A DNA stretch of 64,000 nucleotides from an uncultured Schaedlerella sp. (GCA_934435195.1 CAKSAJ010000004.1:85019-149018); one strand, 5' to 3'; positions 52,425-62,587 are shown, counted from the stretch's first letter. Notes: generated by a model not told the origin, from the sequence alone. Numbers and translations: made by a program.

Positions 52425-53203
52425 TATTCTAATGTTTTCAATGCATCTTTCATGCTCTTCACATATTCTCTAACTGCTTCATCTGCCTTGTCACCATATT
52501 TTTCAATTATCTTTACAATTGCACTTCCAACGATAGCACCGTCAGATGCCGACGCCATTTTCACTGCTTGTTCTGGCGTACTGATTCCAAACCCTACTGC
52601 TGCCGGAACATCTGTCACTTCGCGTATGGATGCGACAATGGCATCAATATCTGTCTCAATGTTTGTACGTACCCCGGTCACTCCCATAGATGATACGACA
52701 TAAATAAAGCCTCTTGCTTCTTTTGCAATCATCTGGATTCGTTGTCTTGAAGTCGGCGCGATCATTGAAATCACATCCACTCCATGACTCTTGGCAATCT
52801 CATCCAGCTCTCCTTTTTCCTCATATGGCATGTCCGGAATAATAATTCCGCTAATTCCAAGCTGCTCGCAACGCGCAAAGAATTTCTCATATCCATAATG
52901 AAATACCGGATTTAAATACGTCATAAACACTAATGGAATCTGACTTTTTTCTCTTACTTTCTCCACAATCCCAAAAGCCTTATCTGTTGTCATTCCTGCA
53001 CGCAATGCACGAATACTTGCCTCCTGGATCACAATACCTTCTGCTGTTGGATCTGAAAACGGAATGCCGATCTCCACCAGATCTGCTCCCGCTTCTTCCA
53101 TCGCAAGAATATAATCTACTGTTTTATCTGCGTATGGGTCACCCGCTGTCAAAAATGCGATAAATGCTTTTCCATTTTCAAATACTTGTTTTAAATTACT
53201 CAT
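52424..53203 (-). CDS. trpA: Tryptophan synthase alpha chain
   Basis: A 259-residue subunit cleaving indole-3-glycerol phosphate to indole. The catalytic Glu lies in DLVEIGIPFSDPTAEG and Asp in FMTYLNP-x-segment nearby; SSMGVTG and VGFGISTPEQA are the phosphate loops. ATG at 53203 follows GAGGAGTGGAG and overlaps trpB by 8 bases. It is the last gene of the trp operon. Confidence 0.96.
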   Translation of the reverse strand: MSNLKQVFENGKAFIAFLTAGDPYADKTVDYILAMEEAGADLVEIGIPFSDPTAEGIVIQEASIRALRAGMTTDKAFGIVEKVREKSQIPLVFMTYLNPVFHYGYEKFFARCEQLGISGIIIPDMPYEEKGELDEIAKSHGVDVISMIAPTSRQRIQMIAKEARGFIYVVSSMGVTGVRTNIETDIDAIVASIREVTDVPAAVGFGISTPEQAVKMASASDGAIVGSAIVKIIEKYGDKADEAVREYVKSMKDALKTLE

Positions 53204-54380
53204 AAATCTCCACTCCTCTGTATCTTGCAATTGCTGCTACATCCTTGTCTCCGCGTCCTGAAAGACAGATGATTATACTTTCATCTTTCCCCATCTGTGG
53301 TGCGATCTTCATTGCCTGCGCCACTGCATGTGCACTCTCGATCGCACAGATGATTCCTTCTGTCTTTGCCAGATATTCAAATGCTTCTACCGCTTCATCA
53401 TCGGTAATTGGAACATATTGGGCACGTCCGCTGTCATGTAAGTATGCATGTTCCGGCCCGATTCCCGGATAATCCAAACCTGCCGAGATTGAGTAAACCG
53501 GTGCGATCTGACCATATTCATCCTGACAGAAATAGGATTTCATCCCATGAAATACACCAAGTGTTCCTTTTGCGATCGTTGCCGCATGTTTATCTGTATC
53601 AATTCCATGGCCTGCTGCCTCACATCCGATAAGCTTTACCTCTTTATCATTGATAAAATTATAGAACATTCCCATCGCATTACTTCCGCCGCCGACACAT
53701 GCAAGTACTGCTGATGGAAGTTTTCCCTCTGCGTTAAGTATCTGTTCTCTTGCTTCCTTACTGATCACACTCTGAAAATCACGCACAATAGTTGGAAATG
53801 GATGCGGTCCCATCACTGAACCGAGTACATAATGTGTGTCATTTACACGACAAGACCATTCTCGCATTGTCTCATTTACCGCATCTTTCAAAGTCTGTGT
53901 TCCACTCGTAACTGCATGTACTTTTGCTCCGAGCAGTTCCATACGATATACATTTAACGCCTGTCTGTCGGTATCTTCTTTTCCCATAAACACTTCACAT
54001 TCCAATCCAAGAAGTGCTGCTGCCGTAGCTGTTGCCACACCATGCTGTCCGGCACCGGTCTCTGCGATCACACGTGTTTTTCCCATTTTCTTTGCCATTA
54101 ATACCTGCCCCAAAACATTGTTGATTTTGTGAGAGCCTGTATGGTTTAAATCTTCTCTTTTTAAATAAATCTTTGCTCCGCCTAAATCCTTTGTCATTTT
54201 GTCTGCATAATATAAAAGTGACGGACGATTCGCATACTCCTTTAACAACTGATTTAGCTCTGCATTAAACTGCGGATCATTTTTATAAAATTCATACTGT
54301 TTTTCCAAATTAATCAATTCGTTCATCAGTGTTTCAGTAATGTACTGACCGCCAAATTGTCCAAATCTTCCTTTCGACAT
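53196..54380 (-). CDS. trpB: Tryptophan synthase beta chain
   Basis: A 394-residue PLP enzyme joining indole and serine. The PLP Lys is in REDLNHTGSHKINN; AETGAGQHGVATATAAALLG and CVGGGSNAMGMFYNF are the substrate and phosphate loops; CLSGRGDKD is near the C-terminus. It is TrpB1 type (pairs with TrpA). ATG at 54380 is chosen for GAGGAGG upstream rather than the frame start at 54410. Confidence 0.97.
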   Translation of the reverse strand: MSKGRFGQFGGQYITETLMNELINLEKQYEFYKNDPQFNAELNQLLKEYANRPSLLYYADKMTKDLGGAKIYLKREDLNHTGSHKINNVLGQVLMAKKMGKTRVIAETGAGQHGVATATAAALLGLECEVFMGKEDTDRQALNVYRMELLGAKVHAVTSGTQTLKDAVNETMREWSCRVNDTHYVLGSVMGPHPFPTIVRDFQSVISKEAREQILNAEGKLPSAVLACVGGGSNAMGMFYNFINDKEVKLIGCEAAGHGIDTDKHAATIAKGTLGVFHGMKSYFCQDEYGQIAPVYSISAGLDYPGIGPEHAYLHDSGRAQYVPITDDEAVEAFEYLAKTEGIICAIESAHAVAQAMKIAPQMGKDESIIICLSGRGDKDVAAIARYRGVEIYE

Positions 54381-54409
54381 TTTAAGTTCCTCCTCGTTGT
54401 TTACTGTCA

Positions 54410-55036
54410 CTATATTCTTCTTGCAGCTTCCACTGCTTTTTTTATCTTATCCATATCTTTTATTCCATTTGTCTCGATACCACTGCTCAAATCCAGTGCA
54501 TAAGGCTGATTGTTCTGCAGCTGTTGAACTGCATTTTCCAGGTTTTCCGGATGTAAACCTCCTGCAAGAAAATATGGCTTTTTCAAATTTCCAATTTCTT
54601 GCAATAATTTATAATTAAATTGCTCTCCTGTCCCGCCATTTCCACTGTCCAACAGTAAGTAATCAACATCTGATATTTCCCACATACGAATCTGTTGCCC
54701 GGCATCCGGTTTTGTCATTGAAATTGCTTTTATAATCGGCACACTAACCGCTTTCTTCAGATTTTTCACATATGTAATATCTTCTTCTCCATGAAGCTGG
54801 ATTACATCGATCACCTGCTTTTTCGTCTGTTCGATTATCTTATTTATATCCTCATTTACAAATACTCCGACTGCCTCTATCTCGTGATCCAACTGTTGTT
54901 TCAGTTGCTCTGCCGTTTCTGGTGAAACATATCTACGGCTCTTTTTTACGAAAATAAATCCAATATAATCTGGCTTTGCCTCATTGACAGCCTCGATATC
55001 TTCTATTCTTTTAAGCCCACATAATTTTATTTTCAT
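54410..55036 (-). CDS. trpF: Phosphoribosylanthranilate isomerase
   Basis: A 208-residue TIM-barrel enzyme: MKIKLCGLKRIED (catalytic Cys), GFIFVKKSRRYV, VDVIQLHGEED, LDSGNGGTG and LAGGLHPENL. It overlaps trpC by 4 bases and is 29 bp from trpB. Complete, single function (not fused to trpC). Confidence 0.96.
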   Translation of the reverse strand: MKIKLCGLKRIEDIEAVNEAKPDYIGFIFVKKSRRYVSPETAEQLKQQLDHEIEAVGVFVNEDINKIIEQTKKQVIDVIQLHGEEDITYVKNLKKAVSVPIIKAISMTKPDAGQQIRMWEISDVDYLLLDSGNGGTGEQFNYKLLQEIGNLKKPYFLAGGLHPENLENAVQQLQNNQPYALDLSSGIETNGIKDMDKIKKAVEAARRI

Positions 55037-55836
55037 TCAACCTCACCTGCCAGCCAGCTAAGTGCTGTTTTCTTATCTTCGCTCCGCATAAATGTCTCGC
55101 CGATCAGCACCGCATCCGTTCCATTTTCACGAAGTCGTCTGATATCTTCCGGTGTCTTAATTCCACTCTCTGATACATACACGATATCTTGCGGAACCTG
55201 TCTTCGAAGCCGTTCACTTGTATGAATATCTACGGTAAATGTTTTCAAATCTCTGTTGTTCACACCGATAATTCTCGCTCCACTGTTCAGAGCACGCTGC
55301 ACTTCCTCTTCCGTGTGTGCCTCAACAAGTGCCAACAAGCCAAGTTCTTGTGCAATCTTAGCATATCGTTTCAACTCTTCGTCCGAGAGGATTGCACAAA
55401 TGAGCAGTACCGCCGAAGCTCCCAGCACTTTTGCTTCATATATCATATACTCATCAACTGTAAAATCTTTTCTCAAAACCGGTATCTGTACTTGATTTGC
55501 GATTTCTTTGAGATATGTATCACTTCCCATAAAATAGTATGGTTCTGTCAACACAGACAGGGCCGAAGCTCCAGCCGCTTCATACTCCTTTGCGATTGCC
55601 AGATATGGGAAATCTTCTGCGATCACACCTTTGGATGGAGAAGCTTTTTTCACTTCACAGATAAATGAAATTCCATTCTTTTTCAATGCCTGTTCAAAGG
55701 AAAATGAAAATCCCCCTTGTTGTTTTTCCTTCTCTGCGATTTTCTCTGCCTGTGCTTTTATTGTTTCCGGTGTAATCTCCTGTTTTCTTTTTTCAATTCT
55801 CTCCCTTGTTTTTGCTGCAATTTCATCCAATATCAT
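55033..55836 (-). CDS. trpC: Indole-3-glycerol phosphate synthase
   Basis: A 267-residue TIM-barrel enzyme: ICEVKKASPSKGVI, ASALSVLTEPYYF, VLRKDF and IGVNNRDLKTF with the catalytic Lys and Glu residues, then VSESGIKTPED and LIGETFMRS. It converts carboxyphenylaminodeoxyribulose phosphate to indole glycerol phosphate. It follows trpD by 5 bp. Confidence 0.97.
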   Translation of the reverse strand: MILDEIAAKTRERIEKRKQEITPETIKAQAEKIAEKEKQQGGFSFSFEQALKKNGISFICEVKKASPSKGVIAEDFPYLAIAKEYEAAGASALSVLTEPYYFMGSDTYLKEIANQVQIPVLRKDFTVDEYMIYEAKVLGASAVLLICAILSDEELKRYAKIAQELGLLALVEAHTEEEVQRALNSGARIIGVNNRDLKTFTVDIHTSERLRRQVPQDIVYVSESGIKTPEDIRRLRENGTDAVLIGETFMRSEDKKTALSWLAGEVE

Positions 55837-55841
55837 CCTGA

Positions 55842-56855
55842 CTACTCCTCATTCGAACACTTTATAAACTCTTCCAGTTTTGCAAGTGCTTTTTTGCTGT
55901 CAATCAATTCTGCCGCCAGCTGAATTCCATCTGCAATACTCTGGGCCTTTCCTGCCACATAAAGTGCAGCCCCTGAATTCATTAATACCGCTGTCCTCTT
56001 TGCTCCTTTCTCTTCCCCGTTCAAAATATTTCTCGTAATCACTGCATTTTCTTCCGGGGTTCCGCCTACCAGTTCCGATTTATCTGCACTTTTGAATCCA
56101 AAATCTTCCGGTTTGATCACATATGTTTTGAACTCTCCATTTTTCACTTCACAAACTGTTGTCGGAGCACAGCTTGAAATTTCATCCAGCTGATCTTGTC
56201 CATATACAACCAATGCATTTTTCACTCCGAGATTTTCAAGCACTCTTGCAAGAGGTTCTACCAATGCTTCTTCATATACTCCCATCACCTGCATATTCGC
56301 TCCTGCCGGATTTGCAAGCGGTCCTAAAATATTGAAAATAGTTCTGATTCCCAATTCTTTTCGGATTGGTGCAACATATTTCATTGCAATGTGGTAATTT
56401 TGTGCAAAGAGAAAGCAAATGTTAATTTTTTCCAGAAGCTCTGCACTTTTCTCTGGTGGAATTGTTATCTTAACTCCAAGAGCTTCCAGCACATCTGCGG
56501 CTCCGCATTTACTTGATGCTGCACGATTCCCGTGTTTTGCAACCGGAACCCCGGCTGCTGCTATCACGATGGAAGATGTTGTTGAAATGTTAAATGAATT
56601 TGCTCCGTCACCACCGGTTCCAACGATTTCCAATGCATCTACATTGTGAAGTAACTTGACGCAATGTGCCCGCATCGCTGCTGCAGATGCTGTAATTTCA
56701 TCAATTGTCTCACCTTTCATGCTAAGTGCCGTCAGATAAGCACTTTTTTGCACATCACTCGCTTCCCCTCCCATAATTTCATCCATTACAGTATATGCCT
56801 CGTCATACGTCAGGTTTTCTTTTTTTGCCAGTTTCATAATTGCTTCTCGGATCAT
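55842..56855 (-). CDS. trpD: Anthranilate phosphoribosyltransferase
   Basis: A 337-residue enzyme using PRPP: VGTGGDGANSFNISTTSSIV is the PRPP-binding loop, KHGNRAASSKCGAADVLEALG and FLFAQNYHIAMKYV are family segments. Stand-alone, not fused to trpG. It is 17 bp after trpG, in the order EGDCFBA. Confidence 0.97.
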   Translation of the reverse strand: MIREAIMKLAKKENLTYDEAYTVMDEIMGGEASDVQKSAYLTALSMKGETIDEITASAAAMRAHCVKLLHNVDALEIVGTGGDGANSFNISTTSSIVIAAAGVPVAKHGNRAASSKCGAADVLEALGVKITIPPEKSAELLEKINICFLFAQNYHIAMKYVAPIRKELGIRTIFNILGPLANPAGANMQVMGVYEEALVEPLARVLENLGVKNALVVYGQDQLDEISSCAPTTVCEVKNGEFKTYVIKPEDFGFKSADKSELVGGTPEENAVITRNILNGEEKGAKRTAVLMNSGAALYVAGKAQSIADGIQLAAELIDSKKALAKLEEFIKCSNEE

Positions 56856-56872
56856 GTCGTATCCCTCTCTTT

Positions 56873-57439
56873 CTATTTCTTCAAAAAATTATGTATCATC
56901 TGTTTTCCATCCGGTGTCAGGATAGATTCCGGATGAAACTGTAACCCATAAACAGGATAACTTTTATGTTCCACTGCCATCACTTCTCCATCTTCCGTCT
57001 GTGCCGTGATCAGAAGTTCCTCCGGCAATGTTTCTTTTCTTGCCGCCAGTGAATGGTATCTTGCAACCGGAATCTGTTGCGGCATATCCTGAAATATTTT
57101 GCTTTTCGTATCTATTTTTGCCAGCGAAGTTTTTCCATGCATCAATTCTTTTGCATAAGATACGGTCGCCCCGAACGCTTCACAAATCGCCTGATGTCCA
57201 AGACACACCCCAAGAATTGGGATTTCTCCGGCAAATGTTTTCACAACATCAATACAGCATCCTGCATCTTTTGGCTTTCCAGGTCCCGGAGATAACACAA
57301 TATAGTCTGGGGACATTTCCCGGATTTCTTCGATTGTTTTCTCGTCATTTCGAATCACCTTGATATCTGGATTTTCCGAACCAATCAGCTGATACAAGTT
57401 ATATGAAAAACTGTCGTAATTATCAATTAGTAAGATCAT
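56873..57439 (-). CDS. trpG: Anthranilate synthase component II (glutamine amidotransferase)
   Basis: A 188-residue class I amidotransferase: MILLIDNYDSFSYNLYQ, ILGVCLGHQAICEAFG (catalytic Cys), and VYGLQFHPESILT with catalytic His and Glu. The ATG at 57439 overlaps the trpE stop in ATGA; a longer in-frame reading to 57502 is inside trpE and is not the start. It might also supply glutamine ammonia to a folate enzyme, but its position is for tryptophan. Confidence 0.97.
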   Translation of the reverse strand: MILLIDNYDSFSYNLYQLIGSENPDIKVIRNDEKTIEEIREMSPDYIVLSPGPGKPKDAGCCIDVVKTFAGEIPILGVCLGHQAICEAFGATVSYAKELMHGKTSLAKIDTKSKIFQDMPQQIPVARYHSLAARKETLPEELLITAQTEDGEVMAVEHKSYPVYGLQFHPESILTPDGKQMIHNFLKK

Positions 57440-58944
57440 GCTTCCATCCCCTTTCCGGCCTGCTCGATTGCCTTTGTCACTGCTTTTGCTTTGTTGATAC
57501 ATTCCTGATATTCATTTTCCGGAATGCTGTCTGCAACAATTCCTGCGCCGGAGCACACATAAACTACATTTTCTTTTGCATATGCCATGCGGATTGCAAT
57601 ACACGTATCTACATTTCCTGTAAAATCAATATATCCGACTGCACCTCCGTAAATACCTCTCTTGCAATCCTCCAATTCATTGATAATCTCGCATGCCCGA
57701 ATCTTTGGAGCCCCGGACAACGTTCCTGCCGGAAGGATGGCATCGATTGTGTCTACGAAATCTTTGTCTTCTCGAATCTGTCCTTTCACGGTTGAACCGA
57801 TATGCATTACATGCGAGAATCGTTCAATCTGCATATATTTCTCCACTTCCACCGTTCCAATCCGACTGATTTTTCCTATGTCATTTCTTCCTAAATCTAC
57901 AAGCATGTTGTGTTCTGCAAGTTCTTTCTCATCTGCAAGAAGTTCTTTCTCCAATACCTGGTCTTCTTCGTAGGTGTTGCCTCTTTTTCTTGTCCCTGCC
58001 AATGGAAATGTATGTAACGTGCCGCCCTCTAATTTAGCAAGTGTCTCCGGAGATGCTCCTGCAATCTCGATGTCATTGCTTGAGAAATAAAACATATATG
58101 GTGACGGGTTTGTCGTTCGAAGTACCCGGTACACATCCAAAATACTTCCTTCTATCTTTGCCTTTAAACGATTGGCAAGAACTACCTGGAAGATATCCCC
58201 CTCATAAATATAATGCTTTGCTTTTTCTACCATTTCGCAATATTTTTCTTTCGAAAATCGAGGTGTAAATTCACTCTTTAGCTTAAGCGGAACATGTGGT
58301 GCATAATCACAGGCTTCAATCAGTTCTTTTATTTTGACAAGTCGTTGTTTTGCCTCTTCATATGCCATATTTAACGCTTCTTTGGACTTTACATTTCCGT
58401 CCTCTTCTGTCAGTAGCATATTTACGATTAAAATAATTTTCTGCTGCAAATGGTCAAATGCAATAACCTGGTCAAATAACATCAAATCCATATCACGGAA
58501 ATGTGCATCATCCTGTGCATCCAGATTCAAAGTCGGCTCTACATATTTGATATAGTCATATGAAAAATATCCGACCAGACCTCCTGTAAATGTAGGCAAT
58601 CCTTCGATTTGTGGAGCTTTATGCTTCTCTATCACTTCACGAATATATTTTCCCGGATGATTCGTCTGTGCTTCTGTCACAGCTCCATTTTTTATTCGAA
58701 TCTTTCCATTTCTGCAACTGATTTCCATCGTTGGTTCAAACCCAAGAAAACTATATCTGCCCCATTGCTTTGCATCCTCTGCGCTTTCAAACATATAACA
58801 ATGGTCACTTACTTTTTTCAGCACTCTGAGAACACCGATTGGTGTATACATGTCTGAGTACATCTCAATGCTGACCGGAATTGTTCTGTACGTTCCGGTT
58901 TCTGCGTATTGTTTGATTATCTGTAAATCTGGATAAGTATTCAT
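57436..58944 (-). CDS. trpE: Anthranilate synthase component I
   Basis: A 502-residue chorismate-using enzyme, first in tryptophan synthesis. The N-terminal region has LRVLKK and FLGFEPTMEIS near the feedback site; the chorismate-binding domain has PSPYMFYF, GASPETLAKL, PLAGTRKRG, EHNMLVDLGRNDIGKIS, GTLSGAPKIRA and GGAVGYIDFTGNVD. The start follows AAGGAG. First gene of the operon, behind the T-box leader. Confidence 0.97.
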   Translation of the reverse strand: MNTYPDLQIIKQYAETGTYRTIPVSIEMYSDMYTPIGVLRVLKKVSDHCYMFESAEDAKQWGRYSFLGFEPTMEISCRNGKIRIKNGAVTEAQTNHPGKYIREVIEKHKAPQIEGLPTFTGGLVGYFSYDYIKYVEPTLNLDAQDDAHFRDMDLMLFDQVIAFDHLQQKIILIVNMLLTEEDGNVKSKEALNMAYEEAKQRLVKIKELIEACDYAPHVPLKLKSEFTPRFSKEKYCEMVEKAKHYIYEGDIFQVVLANRLKAKIEGSILDVYRVLRTTNPSPYMFYFSSNDIEIAGASPETLAKLEGGTLHTFPLAGTRKRGNTYEEDQVLEKELLADEKELAEHNMLVDLGRNDIGKISRIGTVEVEKYMQIERFSHVMHIGSTVKGQIREDKDFVDTIDAILPAGTLSGAPKIRACEIINELEDCKRGIYGGAVGYIDFTGNVDTCIAIRMAYAKENVVYVCSGAGIVADSIPENEYQECINKAKAVTKAIEQAGKGMEA

Positions 58945-58960
58945 ATAAACTCCTTCCTAC

Positions 58961-59319
58961 AAGAAAATCCGCCCTTGACAGCATACACATTCTATCTGTA
59001 TATACTGTCAAGGGCGGATTAAAATTCTAATTCGCGGTGCCACCTTGATTCACTGAAAAAATCTTATCTGTCGAATATAACAAATTTTATTATCTACTTA
59101 CTTCTAATTCTTTCGGTGCACTTAGCAAGATACTAACATATCTCCGACAACTAACGTATGTCTTCACGTCATACCATACTTGAATCAAATGATTCTTTCC
59201 CGTATGCCCTCTGCGGTCCATTTAACACTCTGCGTTTTACCCGGCTCTCACCTTCCCGGACTCTCTGTGAATGCACGATGTGCTGTTATCTCCGCTTCAA
59301 CGGTTTACTCTGTTAAATT
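58961..59319 (-). promoter_or_regulatory. T-box leader of the trp operon (tRNA-Trp sensing)
   Basis: The minus strand holds the T-box sequence AAGGTGGCACCGCGAA (59031-59046) and a terminator stem (AATCCGCCCTTGACAG with its complement, 58966-59020, followed by TTTTC). Stem I lies upstream; its specifier loop has a UGG triplet at 59218-59220 (AAA-UGG-ACC), the tryptophan codon. Uncharged tRNA-Trp pairing there and at the T-box would stabilise an antiterminator. The 58945-59393 gap is thus explained by this leader and its promoter. Confidence 0.95.
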
Positions 59320-59325
59320 GTTTTT

Positions 59326-59354
59326 ATTATAAGCATAGTGATTGAGTATGTCAA
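59326..59354 (-). promoter_or_regulatory. Consensus trp operon promoter
   Basis: TTGACA (59349-59354), a 17-bp spacer and TATAAT (59326-59331) on the minus strand: a perfect sigma-A consensus in sequence and spacing, ahead of the T-box leader. Confidence 0.92.
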
Positions 59355-59393
59355 TCCCTTTTTTATTTTTATTATGATTTTTTAGTATCCCTT

Positions 59394-61382
59394 TTACATT
59401 GTTAGTTTTCGATAATTTTCTACATTCTCGTAATCTTTATGAATTCCATCATCTTCATACAGTGTATATTGTGCGCCTTCAAATCCGATCATTTTCAAAT
59501 TTTCTGTATCCAGCTCTGCCACCGATTCCACTGCTTCTGCCAATGGAATGCATTTTCCACTTCGGATAAATAATGGCACTTCATTTAACGCAATCTCAAC
59601 ATAATGATCGCCTTTTTCTAAAATTTCTTCCATGATTGTTCCGTCTGGTAAGAACTTGACAAACTTCATTGTCTCCGGAAGGTAAACATAACGGCCTCTT
59701 GCATTCTGTTCGTAAACCGGTGCAATCATAATCTCATTTCCAAGCATTAACTGATCTTCTACACGAACAGCCCTCTTATCCTTTGGATATTCAAATGCCA
59801 GTGGTTTAAAATACATATCGTCATTCAATGCAGCTTTCATATATTCGCTGTACAAATATGGAATCAGACGGTATCTGACACCAATCACATGACGGAAATC
59901 TTCTATCTGTTCAAACTGATAACATTCCTGCTCTCTCGTACCCTTTGCCGCATGATCACGCATCAATGGTGTAAAGACACCTAATGCAAGATGGCGTAAC
60001 AACAAATCTCTTGTTGTATCTGCCCCAAATCCACCGAGGTCTGCTCCTGTATACAAGAAACCACACATATTCAAAGACGGCATCATTTTCAAATTTAATA
60101 AAATGTGTGACCACCAGGATTTGTTATCACCTGTCCATATTCCACCATAACGATGCATGCCCACATATGAAGAACGTGAAAACATAAGAAAACGTTTGTC
60201 AGGATCAATCCGTTCAAATGCTTCTCCTGCTGCTCTGGTCATATTATATCCAAACAGATTATGCACTTTGTCATGACGCACTTTCTTTCCATTTACAAGA
60301 TGATAAAATCTACGATAATCCTCATGATTATTTGCAAGTCCAAATAATTTTCCACCTACTTCCCACAAGTTCACCTTGCCTTCTTCATCATCTGCAAATC
60401 GTCTTGCAACCTCCTTTGCTTCGGCAAGCCCTTCTTTTGAGTAGAAGATAGACGGCTCATTCATATCGTTCCAAAAACCTTCAATTCCCTGTTCCGTCAA
60501 AAAACGATACTGGTCTCCAAACCATTTTCTTGCATCCGGATTCAATACATCTGGGAAATGTGTATCTCCCGGCCAAACTGCTGCCACAAAATCACTTCCG
60601 TCTTCACGTTTACAGAAGTATTGTTTTTCCACACCTTCTTCATAAATCGAATATCCATCTTCGACTTTAACACCTGCATCAATAATCGGTATCATGCGAA
60701 TGTTTTTATCTTTCATTTCCTGTACAAATCCCGGGAAATCTTTGAAGTTTTCCTCATTTAATGTAAAATCTTTAAAATCCTGCATATAATCAATATCCAT
60801 ATATATCATATCCAATGGAATATGATTGTCTCGATACCCGTCTGCCACTTTGCAAAAATCTTCTTTTGTCTCATATCCCCATCTGCTCTGTCCGAATCCA
60901 AACGCAAATTTAGGTGGAATATAACTACGTCCGATTACTTTACGGAACTGTTTTACAATATCGTATGCATTTTCTCCTTCAAATACATACAGATTCAAAT
61001 CCGCATTTTCACAGGATACTTTCATTGTATCCATTCGTGTATATCCGATATCAAATGTCAATGTTGATGGATAATCAAAGAACATTCCGAATGTCTGCTT
61101 GCCGCTCACAATAATAAAATTATGTGCCGCATATAAAGAGCGTTTATCTTCTGTATGTTCCGGGTCATCTGCGCAATCACTGATATAACAGTAACCTCTC
61201 TTATTAATTCCTCGATTCGCCTCACCAAGACCATAAACGATATCATCGTCATCCATAATGTAAGTAAATGCAAATCCTTCTTTCTGTGAAATAGTTCCGT
61301 ACTTCGGATTCCCTTTTGTCGCATCAACCTTCTCTACGATTGCTTCTGTATCAAACGGATTTCCATATTCATAACGCTTCAT
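59394..61382 (-). CDS. Glycoside hydrolase family 31 alpha-glucosidase
   Basis: A 662-residue intracellular GH31 enzyme. The catalytic nucleophile is Asp306 in GFWNDMNEPSIF; the acid/base Asp is in GGFGADTTRDLL (about 460), and HRYGGIWTGDNKSWW is the substrate loop. There is no signal peptide. It is shorter than typical GH31 enzymes, with a short N-terminal beta domain. It releases glucose or related sugars from alpha-linked oligosaccharides; exact linkage is not visible. It is divergent from an AraC regulator that may control it. GGGAGG precedes the start. Confidence 0.93.
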   Translation of the reverse strand: MKRYEYGNPFDTEAIVEKVDATKGNPKYGTISQKEGFAFTYIMDDDDIVYGLGEANRGINKRGYCYISDCADDPEHTEDKRSLYAAHNFIIVSGKQTFGMFFDYPSTLTFDIGYTRMDTMKVSCENADLNLYVFEGENAYDIVKQFRKVIGRSYIPPKFAFGFGQSRWGYETKEDFCKVADGYRDNHIPLDMIYMDIDYMQDFKDFTLNEENFKDFPGFVQEMKDKNIRMIPIIDAGVKVEDGYSIYEEGVEKQYFCKREDGSDFVAAVWPGDTHFPDVLNPDARKWFGDQYRFLTEQGIEGFWNDMNEPSIFYSKEGLAEAKEVARRFADDEEGKVNLWEVGGKLFGLANNHEDYRRFYHLVNGKKVRHDKVHNLFGYNMTRAAGEAFERIDPDKRFLMFSRSSYVGMHRYGGIWTGDNKSWWSHILLNLKMMPSLNMCGFLYTGADLGGFGADTTRDLLLRHLALGVFTPLMRDHAAKGTREQECYQFEQIEDFRHVIGVRYRLIPYLYSEYMKAALNDDMYFKPLAFEYPKDKRAVRVEDQLMLGNEIMIAPVYEQNARGRYVYLPETMKFVKFLPDGTIMEEILEKGDHYVEIALNEVPLFIRSGKCIPLAEAVESVAELDTENLKMIGFEGAQYTLYEDDGIHKDYENVENYRKLTM

Positions 61383-61513
61383 TTTGATTCCTCCCTGAAT
61401 TTAATTTTCGTCATTTGTCTGATAAATGATCGTTTCTTCATTTAACAAGTAATTTTCGACTCATTTTCATCTTATAAATATCAGCTTTATAATCACATTA
61501 TATCGTTACAGAT

Positions 61514-61542
61514 TTGATATTTCTTGCAATATTCGCTATAAT
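61514..61542 (+). promoter_or_regulatory. Promoter for the AraC regulator gene
   Basis: TTGATA (61514-61519), a 17-bp spacer and TATAAT (61537-61542) on the plus strand, about 65 bases before the start codon, in the 226-bp divergent region with the GH31 gene. Confidence 0.75.
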
Positions 61543-61608
61543 TATGACACAATATTGACTTTTATAGATATATAGATTTAATTGATACATTCGAAAGGAC
61601 TTTGATTT

Positions 61609-62511
61609 ATGTATAATAAAACTTATCTCGATACTTCCTTAAAGGAACATGCATCTCACGGAACCAAAAAGCATCCTATGATCGGGCTCCACTTTGAATC
61701 AGGAAACAACTTATTTTATCCAAATCATTTCTTTGTGGAGCGCCATTGGCATCACACAGTAGAAATCATATTAATCCTCAGAGGAAGTTATGAATTTGAA
61801 ATCAATCTGGAACAATATATATTAAGCGAAGGTGATATTGCTTTTTTAAACAGTGGAGATTTACATCAAATCACCGGATTAAAAAAAGGCACCATACACG
61901 ACGTATTCATTTTCAACCCAGAGCTTTTGGCTTTTCAATATCCAGACACACTGCAGACAGATGTCTTGCAACCATTTATAAATCATGATCATATTTTTCC
62001 TCACGTATTACACCCAAATGATACTCTTTATCCTGTGCTTTATCCGCGAATCCAAAAAATTTTGCATGATTCTCTCTTGCAAACTGAGAATTGGTATATC
62101 TCCTGTAAATTGCAGTTATTGGAATTAATGAGCACGATGTATTTGCATCATTTTTTTCTTCAGAAAAATGATACACTTTCATCCTGTGAGCGCCAGAAAA
62201 TTGCTCGCTACAAAAAACTTGTTTCCTATATGGAATTGCATTATCCTGAACATATTTCTTTGGATAATCTTGCTGAAATCGCAGAATGTAACAGCCAATA
62301 CCTATGCCGTTTTTTCAAAGATATCACCGGCATGCCGCCAATGAAATACCTCATTCAATACCGTATCGAACAGGCTTGTGAAATGCTACGAGATACTACC
62401 AAAACCGTGCTGGAGATCAGTTTGGACTGCGGATTTGAAAATGTAAGTTATTTTATTCGGAAATTTAAAGAGCTGAAAGGATGTACTCCTCAAAAATACC
62501 GCCAACTATAG
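61609..62511 (+). CDS. AraC family transcriptional regulator
   Basis: A 300-residue regulator: N-terminal cupin sensor (about 30-130; VERHWHHTVEIILIL, LNSGDLHQI) and a C-terminal pair of helix-turn-helix motifs (about 205-300; SLDNLAEIAECNSQYLCRFFKDITGMPPMKYL and VLEISLDCGFENVSYFIRKFKELKGCTPQKYR). The sugar or other ligand is unknown. Divergence from the GH31 gene implies it controls that enzyme. Confidence 0.93.
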   Translation: MYNKTYLDTSLKEHASHGTKKHPMIGLHFESGNNLFYPNHFFVERHWHHTVEIILILRGSYEFEINLEQYILSEGDIAFLNSGDLHQITGLKKGTIHDVFIFNPELLAFQYPDTLQTDVLQPFINHDHIFPHVLHPNDTLYPVLYPRIQKILHDSLLQTENWYISCKLQLLELMSTMYLHHFFLQKNDTLSSCERQKIARYKKLVSYMELHYPEHISLDNLAEIAECNSQYLCRFFKDITGMPPMKYLIQYRIEQACEMLRDTTKTVLEISLDCGFENVSYFIRKFKELKGCTPQKYRQL

Positions 62512-62587
62512 AGACTCCTATCCCATACCATTGACTATTGGTTTTATATATCAATTATTTTTAGTATATTGACTTTTTCACAAGAGG

